This document shows, in pieces, positions 1 to 5,546 of a stretch of 5,546 bases of DNA. The stretch is from JAGOBX01 sp017999075 [NCBI: Candidatus Babelota bacterium]. Its GTDB lineage: Bacteria; JAGOBX01. Location of the stretch: assembly GCA_017999075.1 (NCBI GenBank), contig JAGOBX010000274.1, forward strand, positions 1-5,546, in the 5' to 3' direction. Below the pieces are notes generated by a model. That model saw only the letters and a program-made list of their open reading frames with translations, made no database searches and was not told where the DNA came from. The position numbers and the translations under genes are program-made. How positions within the stretch are numbered: position 1 is the first letter of the stretch; every line of letters starts with the position of its first letter.

Positions 1-902
1 GACCAACTCGTATCATAGGAACAAATTCTATATACAATTTAGCCACTGCAGCTGACAGTTCAGGAAATTTATATGTGGCTTACAAGCAGTTTGAAGGTGA
101 GTATTTTGCTCTTTATGTTCAAAAATATATAAATTGTTCAGGCTCAGCAAGTCTTGTAGGTTCAAGTTACATTGATATGACTTCAACAGCTTCCGATAAA
201 ATAGCAATAGCGGTTAATAATTCAGGCGAAATTTTTATTGCATACTTGAGCGACAACACAACATTAAAAGTAAAAAAATTCACAGCAGGAGCATGGTATG
301 ATATAACCGCAAATATTTTTAGTTATGGTTCAGTTTATTCAAATTATTTAGATTTGGATGTTGACAGTCAAGGCAATCCGTATATTGCTTTTCAAGATTC
401 TTCAAAATCAAATAAAGCAACAGTAAAAAAATATGTGACTGAAGAATGGTTCACTCAAGGTACAGGTTCAGATTCTGCAGTAAGCGCAACTTCAGGCGGA
501 GAAGTATCTTTTCTTGATCTGAAAATATGTGGAGATACAATCTTCTTAGCTTTTGCAGACAGCGGAGATGCTAATAAGCCTAATGTTATGCAATATACAC
601 AATCCGGTTGGACAAGAGTAGGAAGTTCCAGCGCTTACAGTGCTGCTGTGAGTTCTATTTCTTTAACTACTTATTATGGAAAACCTTATATAGCTTTTAT
701 AGACAGTTCTGCGTCTTATTCGGCAACAGTGCGGCATTATAACGGAAGTTCCTGGGTTACTCTCGGTTCAGCAGGAATTACAAATTCCGATTTAACATTA
801 CCTCCGGTTCTTGTTATAAATACTTCAGGCATACCATTTTTAGGATACAGGAACGGAGCGTCTTCAAACTTAGGAAATGTTAAAAAATATATTTCCTACT
901 GA
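1..902 (+). CDS. Partial beta-propeller-like repeat protein, probably extracellular (C-terminal part)
   Basis: The frame is open from the window edge (first full codon at position 3) to TGA at 900-902, giving 299 residues; the true start lies upstream. Six degenerate units of about 48-55 residues begin near residues 13, 67, 116, 171, 219 and 268. Each carries a strand pattern like LDLDVDSQGNPYIAFQDS, followed by a short loop, a K(V/K)KY-type strand and usually a Trp (AGAWYD, EEWFTQG, SGWTRVG, SSWVTLG). The last unit stops after KKYISY, so it is only partial, as in propellers closed by strands from both ends. The composition is rich in Ser, Thr, Asn and Tyr with few Cys, typical of exported surface proteins, but the N-terminus that would carry a signal peptide is missing. 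No catalytic motif is visible and I cannot name a function. A GTG at 75 is not the start, because the first repeat begins before it. A strong terminator follows. Confidence 0.8.
   Translation, partial: PTRIIGTNSIYNLATAADSSGNLYVAYKQFEGEYFALYVQKYINCSGSASLVGSSYIDMTSTASDKIAIAVNNSGEIFIAYLSDNTTLKVKKFTAGAWYDITANIFSYGSVYSNYLDLDVDSQGNPYIAFQDSSKSNKATVKKYVTEEWFTQGTGSDSAVSATSGGEVSFLDLKICGDTIFLAFADSGDANKPNVMQYTQSGWTRVGSSSAYSAAVSSISLTTYYGKPYIAFIDSSASYSATVRHYNGSSWVTLGSAGITNSDLTLPPVLVINTSGIPFLGYRNGASSNLGNVKKYISY
39..857 (+). repeat. Six tandem ~50-residue repeats within the propeller-like gene
   Basis: At protein level, six units start near nucleotides 39, 201, 348, 513, 657 and 804. The shared core is hydrophobic-x-hydrophobic, then a turn with Gly, then (I/L/P)-aromatic-(I/V/L)-(A/G)-(Y/F): examples are SSGNLYVAYKQ, NSGEIFIAYLSD, SQGNPYIAFQDS, YYGKPYIAFIDS and TSGIPFLGYRNG. 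Spacings of 54, 49, 55, 48 and 49 residues match propeller blades of four strands each. The DNA copies have diverged, so this is an old protein-level duplication and not a fresh tandem DNA array. Confidence 0.75.
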
Positions 903-920
903 TTAAGTTTATATTATTTT

Positions 921-972
921 AAAACCGGTATTTTTATGAAAACAACAATTTTTCGAAAATACCGGTTTTTTT
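921..972 (+). terminator. Rho-independent terminator after the repeat-protein gene
   Basis: Perfect 14-base inverted repeat: AAAACCGGTATTTT at 921-934 pairs with AAAATACCGGTTTT at 956-969. The loop is about 21 bases, and the right arm runs into seven T residues (966-972). The stem includes a CCGG core, which is strong for such AT-rich DNA. It lies 18 bases after the stop codon of the repeat-protein gene and ends only 18 bases before the manC start, so it sits in, or directly ahead of, any manC leader. Confidence 0.85.
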
Positions 973-979
973 GATTAAT

Positions 980-983
980 GGAG
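980..983 (+). promoter_or_regulatory. Ribosome binding site of manC
   Basis: GGAG with a 7-base spacer before the ATG at 991. It supports that ATG over the in-frame ATG at 1006, which would remove the start of the nucleotide-binding signature. Confidence 0.7.
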
Positions 984-990
984 CGCATTT

Positions 991-2049
991 ATGTTTGGAC
1001 TTATAATGATCGGCGGCAGAGGGACAAGGTTTTGGCCGTTAAGTAAAATAAAAAAACCTAAACAGTTAATTGATTTTACAGGCAATGGTGAAATGATACG
1101 GCTGACAGTTGACCGTTTAAAACCTGTTGTCAAAAACAAAGATTTTTTTGTTATAACTTCGAAACATCTTATTCAACCTGTAAAAAAAATACTTAATGAG
1201 ATAAAAAACGTTGTAGGAGAACCTGAAGGAAAAAACACTGCTCCATGTATAGCAATGGCATTAGGAATATTGTATAAAAATTTTAAAGATGAAATACTCG
1301 GTGTTTTTCCAGGAGATCACTATATAAAAAAAGAATCAGCTTTTGTTTCAATATTAAAAAAAGCAGAAACATTTGCTTCTAAAAATAATGCGCTAATAAC
1401 TATAGGAATTAAACCTGATTCGCCTCATACCGGATACGGATACATTGAATTTGACAAATCTAAAAAATTATCGCCTGACATATTTAAAGTAAAAAAATTT
1501 TATGAAAAACCCGATTTTAATAAAGCTCATAATTTTTTCAAATCAGGAAATTTTCTATGGAATGCAGGTATTTTTATATGGAAAATAGGAGTTATTGTAG
1601 AATCTTTTAAAAAATATCAGCCTCAAATGTATGATTCAATTATCAGAATCAGCAACTCATCAAAAAAAAATTTAACCAAAACAATATATGAAGAATTTAA
1701 AAAAATGCCCAAAATTTCTATTGATTATGCAATTATGGAATATAGCGATAATATTGTTACTATACCCGCAGATATTGGATGGAATGATATAGGCAGCTGG
1801 TCGAGTCTTGATTCGATTAACTCTGCTGATAAAAACGGAAATGTAGTTATATCTAAAAAAAATATTTTATTATCATCGAACAGAAATATCATACATTGCA
1901 AAAACAAAATGGTAGCTGCTATTGGAGTTGATGATCTGATTATTGCTTCTGACGATGATTGTATTCTTGTATGCAAAAAAGAATCTGATCAAAAAGTGGG
2001 AGATATAGTAAAAAATCTCGAATCCCTAAATTTACGTGAATATCTATAA
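991..2049 (+). CDS. manC: Mannose-1-phosphate guanylyltransferase (GDP-mannose pyrophosphorylase)
   Basis: Cytosolic nucleotidyltransferase that makes GDP-mannose and pyrophosphate from mannose 1-phosphate and GTP, supplying mannose (or GDP-fucose and GDP-rhamnose precursors) for surface polysaccharide. All family landmarks occur in order over 352 residues: GGRGTRFWPLS (8-18) with PKQ (23-25), EPEGKNTAP (77-85), PGDH (107-110), TGYGYIEF (147-154), EKP (172-174), FLWNAGIFIW (188-197), SIDYAIME (243-250) and GWNDIGSW (263-270). These are followed by a C-terminal segment of about 80 residues. The length fits the single-domain enzyme; the phosphomannose isomerase domain of longer bifunctional versions is absent. 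One oddity is that the usual LAGG before the signature reads MIGG, with Ile at residue 7. The start is set by GGAG seven bases upstream. The downstream methyltransferase gene is unrelated in function but may share the transcript. No other sugar-nucleotide or glycosyltransferase gene is in view. Confidence 0.92.
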   Translation: MFGLIMIGGRGTRFWPLSKIKKPKQLIDFTGNGEMIRLTVDRLKPVVKNKDFFVITSKHLIQPVKKILNEIKNVVGEPEGKNTAPCIAMALGILYKNFKDEILGVFPGDHYIKKESAFVSILKKAETFASKNNALITIGIKPDSPHTGYGYIEFDKSKKLSPDIFKVKKFYEKPDFNKAHNFFKSGNFLWNAGIFIWKIGVIVESFKKYQPQMYDSIIRISNSSKKNLTKTIYEEFKKMPKISIDYAIMEYSDNIVTIPADIGWNDIGSWSSLDSINSADKNGNVVISKKNILLSSNRNIIHCKNKMVAAIGVDDLIIASDDDCILVCKKESDQKVGDIVKNLESLNLREYL

Positions 2050-2103
2050 ATAATATAATAATACATCAAAAAATTCATAAAATACTATACTATAAAACAC
2101 AAT

Positions 2104-2715
2104 ATGATTTCAAACTTTTCTATAATTGAAATTGCTCCAGGTCTCAAATTTTGTCAAAATCAAATTTATAAATTTTCGAGTGATTCAATACGTTTATTTG
2201 ATTATATAAAAAATATCGAAACACCGGAAATTTTAGAACTCGGATGCGGCGATGGAATAATATCAGTTTTGTACGCACTCAAAAACAAACAGTCTCTGGT
2301 ATATTCGCTCGATATAAATTCCGATGTTTTGAGTTGTTTAAAACAAACTGTAAAAATCAATAATATTAAAAATATTGAAATAATTGAATCTGATATGGAA
2401 TGGTATTCTATAAGTTCAAAAAAAACTTTTCCGCTGGTAACAATGAATCCGCCTTACTACAATTGCTTCGAAGGTAAACTTAATGATAATCCTTATGCTA
2501 TAACAGCCAAACATCAAATTTTATGCAATGAAACAATTTTTTTAAATTCAGGTTACAGATTGTCAAAAAAAAAATCAGGCAGGTTTATAATAATTTATCC
2601 TAAATTCAAGATAACAAACAAATTTATTGAAAAAATTTATTTAACAGGATTTAAATCACATATTGTAATAGATACATCGAATCCAAGATTTCAAATTGTA
2701 GAAATGATTTTATGA
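2104..2715 (+). CDS. trmN6: TrmN6/YabB-family N6-adenine methyltransferase (probable tRNA methyltransferase)
   Basis: SAM-dependent methyltransferase of 203 residues. The SAM-binding motif I is ILELGCGDG (43-51), the acidic ribose-binding residue is D70 in SLDIN, and D97 lies in ESDMEW. The catalytic motif of N6-adenine methyltransferases, NPPY, is at 115-118. The stretch after it, with EGKLN...N...A.TAKH (123-137), matches the family of E. coli TrmN6, which methylates A37 of tRNA1(Val), and Bacillus YabB. The N-terminus (GLKFCQNQIYKFSSDSIRL) also fits the family. It is shorter than E. coli TrmN6 (about 245 residues, from memory), mainly at the C-terminus. The exact target base is inferred from family only; 16S rRNA or another RNA remains possible. 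The gene lies 54 bases after manC with no terminator between, but no clear Shine-Dalgarno precedes its ATG. A run of ten A residues (2565-2574) encodes part of SKKKSG; the frame after it still matches the family. Confidence 0.75.
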   Translation: MISNFSIIEIAPGLKFCQNQIYKFSSDSIRLFDYIKNIETPEILELGCGDGIISVLYALKNKQSLVYSLDINSDVLSCLKQTVKINNIKNIEIIESDMEWYSISSKKTFPLVTMNPPYYNCFEGKLNDNPYAITAKHQILCNETIFLNSGYRLSKKKSGRFIIIYPKFKITNKFIEKIYLTGFKSHIVIDTSNPRFQIVEMIL

Positions 2716-2731
2716 TTATTTTATAAATCAT

Positions 2732-2792
2732 ATTTTATAAAATAAGATGAACTGACCTTAAAAAAATGTAGTTTCATCTTATTTTATAAAAT
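2732..2792. terminator. Long AT-rich hairpin between convergent genes, probable bidirectional terminator
   Basis: A perfect 20-base inverted repeat, left arm 2732-2751 (ATTTTATAAAATAAGATGAA) and right arm 2773-2792, encloses a 21-base loop. A CT/AG pair could extend it inward past one bulged base. It lies 16 bases after the methyltransferase stop and 6 bases beyond the hydrogenase stop, where both convergent transcripts should end. Stem GC content is low (three G/C pairs). The plus strand ends in a short T run (2792-2795); on the minus strand the sequence after the stem is AT-rich without a clean T run. The terminator role is inferred from position and structure. Confidence 0.6.
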
Positions 2793-2798
2793 TTTCAG

Positions 2799-4628
2799 TT
2801 AATATTTACTTCTCTGAATATAATGAGTATGTAAATATTTATGCGACTTGTGTCCAAGAGGTTCATTAAGGAAATCTTCGTACAATTTTATCACATCAGG
2901 ATTTTCATGTGATTTTCTTTTTATTTTTCCTTCATCTTCACGATAAATAGCTTCAAGCCGTTTTTTTACAGTATCTTTGCTTGACTCAAGAACTCGAGGC
3001 TGGCCTCCGCCGCTTATGCATCCGCCAGGACATCCCATTACTTCAATAAAATGATACGGACTTGTTCCTTTTTTTATTTCATCAAGAAGTTTTGCCGCAC
3101 CGGCAAGACCGCTTGTAACAGCAACTTTAACTGTAAACCCTTTTAAAAATAGCCATTCATCTTTAACATCTGTAAATGTAAGTTCTGCTGTTTTAATTTG
3201 TTCAAGCCCGACAAGAGGTTTAACATGTAATTTATCTAATGGTAATTCTTTTCCTTTAATTATTTCATAAACAGTTCTTATAGCAGCTTCCATAACTCCC
3301 CCAGTAGCTCCAAAAATATCAGCAGCACCAGTAGAAAATCCAAGAGGAGCATCAAATTCCGAATCAGGTAATTTTTTAAAATCAACGCCTGCATCTTTGA
3401 TCATTCTACTTAATTCTCGAGTAGTAATAACAGCATCTACATTAGGATAACCGTCATTCATCATTTCAGTTCTGCTTATTTCAAATTTTTTTGCAGTGCA
3501 CGGCATAACAGAAACAACAAACATATCAGCAGGATTGATCCCAGTTTTTTCAGCAAAAAATGATTTACACAAAGCTCCGAGCATCATATGAGGAGATTTG
3601 CAAGTTGATAAATGAGAAAGAAGTTCAGGATAATGATGTTCTACGTATTTTATCCATCCTGGACTGCAGCTTGTTATCATAGGAAGTACAGCTTCATTTT
3701 CTTTAAGTTTCATTTTAATTTTATTTTTTAAATTTTCAGGCATCAAATTTTTTGAATAAAAATACCTTTTTACTCTTTCTAAAAATTCAGTTCCTTCTTC
3801 TATAATTGTCAAATCGGCGGCAAAATTAGTATCAAATACATAATCAAATTCCATCTGGCGAAGCGCAGAAACCATTTTTCCTGTCACGATAGTACCAGGT
3901 TCATACCCAAGTTTTTCTCCTAATGCAACTCTTACTGCAGGGGCAGTTTGTACTATAACTTTTTTATTTGAATTCATCAGCGCATCCCACACAAGATGAG
4001 TGGAATCTTTTTCTTTTACAGCTGCTACAGGACAAACAATTGTGCACTGGCCGCATGATACGCATATTGATTTACTCAACGGTAAATCTTCAGCAGGAGA
4101 AATAACAGTATTAAATCCGCGCATTTGAGGATTCAATACCCCTACACCCTGAATTTCATTGCAAACAGTTACGCATCTCCTGCATAAAATACATTTATAA
4201 GTATCAAGTTCTATTGCAGCGCTAGATGCATCTATTACATTTTTTGATTTTTCACCTTCAAACCTGAAATTTTCAACTTGAAGAATTTCTCCTAACCTTT
4301 GGAATTCGCATACATGATTCCTTGAACATATCAAACATTCTTTAGGATGATCTGAAAGCATTAATTCAAATATAACCTTTCTCGCTTTTCTGACTTTATC
4401 AGAATTTGTCTTTATAACCATACCATCCTTAACTTCAGTTACGCACGATGGTTGTAATGTTCTATATCCTTCTATTTCAACAACGCATAACCTGCAGGAT
4501 CCAGTTGCATGCATCCCTTCACAATAACAAAAATGCGGTATAAGAATATTGTGTTGTTTTGCCGCCTCAAGTATAGTTATTCCTTCATCAACTGATATTT
4601 TCTTTTTATTGATAATTAAACTAATCAT
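2799..4628 (-). CDS. hydA: [FeFe] hydrogenase catalytic subunit, multi-cluster (HndD/HydA-like)
   Basis: Soluble iron-only hydrogenase (2 H+ + 2 e- to H2, reversible) of 609 residues. An N-terminal [2Fe-2S] domain (1-78) has Cys34, 45, 48 and 62. A His-Cys3 [4Fe-4S] site follows (His94, Cys98, 101, 107). Two bacterial-ferredoxin [4Fe-4S] sites use Cys146/149/152/156 and Cys189/192/195/199. The H-cluster domain carries L1 TSCSPGW (319-325 region), L2 MPCTAKKFE (375-383) and L3 EVMGCPGGCISGGGQP (529-544; Cys533, Cys537). The proton-relay acids Glu278 and Glu281, plus Ser341 and Lys380, are present. A C-terminal small-subunit-like domain ends in SHENP and LHTHY. Two oddities stand out: L1 has Ser322 where Clostridium hydrogenase I has ligand Cys300, and about 20 extra residues precede L1. 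The start is fixed by a strong GGGAGGA site. It follows the GltD-like gene on the same transcript, which suggests NAD(P)H as electron partner. The direction (H2 production in fermentation or uptake) cannot be read. Maturases HydE, HydF and HydG are not in the window. Confidence 0.95.
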   Translation of the reverse strand: MISLIINKKKISVDEGITILEAAKQHNILIPHFCYCEGMHATGSCRLCVVEIEGYRTLQPSCVTEVKDGMVIKTNSDKVRKARKVIFELMLSDHPKECLICSRNHVCEFQRLGEILQVENFRFEGEKSKNVIDASSAAIELDTYKCILCRRCVTVCNEIQGVGVLNPQMRGFNTVISPAEDLPLSKSICVSCGQCTIVCPVAAVKEKDSTHLVWDALMNSNKKVIVQTAPAVRVALGEKLGYEPGTIVTGKMVSALRQMEFDYVFDTNFAADLTIIEEGTEFLERVKRYFYSKNLMPENLKNKIKMKLKENEAVLPMITSCSPGWIKYVEHHYPELLSHLSTCKSPHMMLGALCKSFFAEKTGINPADMFVVSVMPCTAKKFEISRTEMMNDGYPNVDAVITTRELSRMIKDAGVDFKKLPDSEFDAPLGFSTGAADIFGATGGVMEAAIRTVYEIIKGKELPLDKLHVKPLVGLEQIKTAELTFTDVKDEWLFLKGFTVKVAVTSGLAGAAKLLDEIKKGTSPYHFIEVMGCPGGCISGGGQPRVLESSKDTVKKRLEAIYREDEGKIKRKSHENPDVIKLYEDFLNEPLGHKSHKYLHTHYIQRSKY

Positions 4629-4633
4629 TTTTA

Positions 4634-4640
4634 TCCTCCC
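4634..4640 (-). promoter_or_regulatory. Strong ribosome binding site of the hydrogenase gene
   Basis: Reading the minus strand, GGGAGGA precedes the ATG (4628-4626) with a 5-base spacer, TAAAA. It is the best Shine-Dalgarno in the window. The whole gap to the upstream stop codon (4629-4685, 57 bases) shows no hairpin with a T run and no convincing promoter, so the two minus-strand genes are probably co-transcribed, with separate strong initiation for the hydrogenase. Confidence 0.8.
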
Positions 4641-4685
4641 GGATTTCAGTAATATTTTTCAGATTTACCCAATTTTCAATTTTAA

Positions 4686-5546
4686 TTATCTTGCATCGCA
4701 GCGTAAACACCGCATTGCTTCAGCTATTGCATTAAGTTTATGAAATCCTTGAGCAACTTCCTCAAAACTATTTTTTCTATCTTCAGAGTTAAGGTATTTC
4801 ATAGTAAACCTTTCATGTTCCACTACTTCAACATCATTGGCAGCTTTTGGAATCTCAATAGGTTCTCCTGTGTTCAATTCTCCTGAACCGCCAAGATATT
4901 TATCCATTGATTTAGCTGCTTTTTTACCATCAGCAATTGCTGTTATAACTACATCTGATCCTCTGACAACATCTCCTCCAGCAAATACACCAGGCATTGA
5001 AGTCATCTGTGTATCAGAATTTGTAACAAAAGTTCCCCATTCAGTAATTTCAACTTCGTCTTTCCTGATAAATGGAAAATCAGAATATTGACTTACTGCC
5101 GGTATTACCATATCTACGTTAAACATATATTCAGAATTTTTAATTATTTTGGTTTTTTTTCTGCCGCTTGTGTCAAAACCGGTAACTTCCATTTTTACAC
5201 ATTCGATTTGAGTAACCTTATCCTTTCCTATAAATTTTACAGGCGCTACTAAAGTGTGTAAAATTACGCCTTCTTCAACAGCGTCTTGAATTTCTCTCTT
5301 GTCGGCAGGCATTTCATCCTGAGTTCTACGGTAAAGTATATGAACTTCTCCTGCTCCTTTTCTGATTGCTACACGCGCAGCGTCAACAGCTGTATTTCCG
5401 CCGCCTATTATAGCTACTATATTTCCGAGTTTAACTGTTTTATTTAAATTCGAATCTCTTAAAAAATCAAGTCCATGATAAATTCCTGCAAGCTCTTCAC
5501 CTTCAATACCGATTTTTCTTGATAATTGTGTTACTGTAGCTATGTA
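4686..5546 (-). CDS. Partial GltD-like FAD/NAD(P)H oxidoreductase (glutamate synthase small-subunit family), C-terminal part
   Basis: The frame is open without a stop from the window edge at 5546 to TAA at 4688-4686, leaving 286 residues; the start is outside. The family is that of the glutamate synthase small subunit, which passes electrons between NAD(P)H and FAD and on to an iron-sulfur partner. Visible parts are IGIEGEELAGIYHGLDFLR (12-30), the pyridine-nucleotide Rossmann motif IIGGGNTAVDAAR (46-58), ILYRRTQDEMPA (70-81), whose paired Arg suggests NADPH, and the FAD motif PGVFAGGD (185-192) with ITAIADGKKAA after it. The C-terminus ends in AEAMRCLRCD with two Cys, as in many stand-alone or NuoF-fused members. 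The missing N-terminus should hold the first FAD site and perhaps iron-sulfur or NuoF-like domains. Two conserved glycines look replaced: ATG is ATVT (3-6) and AIGQ is AVSQ. The ATG at 5312 is internal. Its position directly upstream of the hydrogenase suggests a redox partner rather than true glutamate synthesis. Confidence 0.85.
   Translation of the reverse strand, partial: YIATVTQLSRKIGIEGEELAGIYHGLDFLRDSNLNKTVKLGNIVAIIGGGNTAVDAARVAIRKGAGEVHILYRRTQDEMPADKREIQDAVEEGVILHTLVAPVKFIGKDKVTQIECVKMEVTGFDTSGRKKTKIIKNSEYMFNVDMVIPAVSQYSDFPFIRKDEVEITEWGTFVTNSDTQMTSMPGVFAGGDVVRGSDVVITAIADGKKAAKSMDKYLGGSGELNTGEPIEIPKAANDVEVVEHERFTMKYLNSEDRKNSFEEVAQGFHKLNAIAEAMRCLRCDAR

Noticed and set aside
75-77. GTG as start of the repeat-protein gene
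   Set aside because: The frame is open to the window edge and the upstream codons encode the first half of a repeat core, so translation starts before the window.
936-974. 12-codon ATG-to-TGA frame in the loop and right arm of the terminator, a possible leader peptide
   Set aside because: There is no ribosome binding site before it and no run of regulatory codons; chance explains it.
1725-1976. 83-codon open frame on the minus strand
   Set aside because: It lies wholly inside manC, antisense to conserved motifs (SIDYAIME, GWNDIGSW), and has no Shine-Dalgarno or family resemblance.
2799-4628. Reading the large minus-strand gene as NuoG of complex I because of its N-terminal [2Fe-2S] and His-Cys3 sites
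   Set aside because: The L1, L2 and L3 H-cluster motifs and the C-terminal small-subunit-like domain are present, which NuoG lacks.
4549-4743. 64-codon open frame on the plus strand
   Set aside because: It is antisense to the start of the hydrogenase gene, the intergenic gap and the end of the GltD-like gene; no supporting signal.
4837-5091. 84-codon open frame on the plus strand
   Set aside because: It is antisense to the FAD-binding part of the GltD-like gene, which has clear family motifs.
5310-5312. ATG as start of the GltD-like gene
   Set aside because: It is the Met of the conserved EMPA motif; 78 further in-frame codons upstream encode the Rossmann motif of the same family.
1-5546. 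CRISPR arrays, insertion sequences, tRNA or rRNA genes
   Set aside because: No regularly spaced direct DNA repeats, transposase motifs, terminal inverted repeats around a gene, or tRNA/rRNA-like segments were seen; gaps between genes are all under about 90 bases.

Overview
The window is AT-rich bacterial DNA, densely coded: no gap between genes exceeds about 90 bases. It holds five genes in two convergent groups. Three lie on the plus strand (positions 1 to 2715) and two on the minus strand (2799 to 5546). The first and last genes are cut by the window edges. The metabolism is clearly that of a hydrogen-metabolising anaerobe with Shine-Dalgarno-led genes. Low GC, A-rich codons and an [FeFe] hydrogenase beside a GltD-like flavoprotein would fit Elusimicrobiota/Endomicrobia, Firmicutes or other fermenters. 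No marker here settles the phylum, so that assignment is a guess.

Plus strand. Positions 1-902 encode the C-terminal 299 residues of a repeat protein with six copies of a roughly 50-residue unit, probably a beta-propeller exposed at the cell surface or secreted. A strong intrinsic terminator (921-972) ends it. Only 18 bases later, manC (991-2049) begins; it encodes mannose-1-phosphate guanylyltransferase, which makes GDP-mannose for surface glycans. A TrmN6/YabB-type N6-adenine methyltransferase gene (2104-2715) follows after 54 bases. A long AT-rich hairpin (2732-2792) separates it from the convergent minus-strand group and probably terminates transcription from both sides.

Minus strand. 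Transcription enters from beyond 5546 through a GltD-like FAD/NAD(P)H oxidoreductase (C-terminal 286 residues present). After 57 bases with no terminator and an excellent ribosome binding site, it continues into a complete 609-residue [FeFe] hydrogenase carrying a [2Fe-2S] domain, a His-Cys3 [4Fe-4S] site, two further [4Fe-4S] sites and the H-cluster domain. The pair looks like one soluble unit exchanging electrons between H2 and NAD(P)H. It resembles the hydrogenases I recall being classed as glutamate-synthase-linked (group A2), but no large glutamate synthase subunit is visible here.

The most notable details are three. The hydrogenase L1 motif reads TSCSPGW, with Ser at the position of a normally cluster-ligating Cys, together with an extra Cys nearby. 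The hydrogenase is coupled to a GltD-like partner that has itself lost two conserved glycines. A terminator hairpin sits directly in front of manC.
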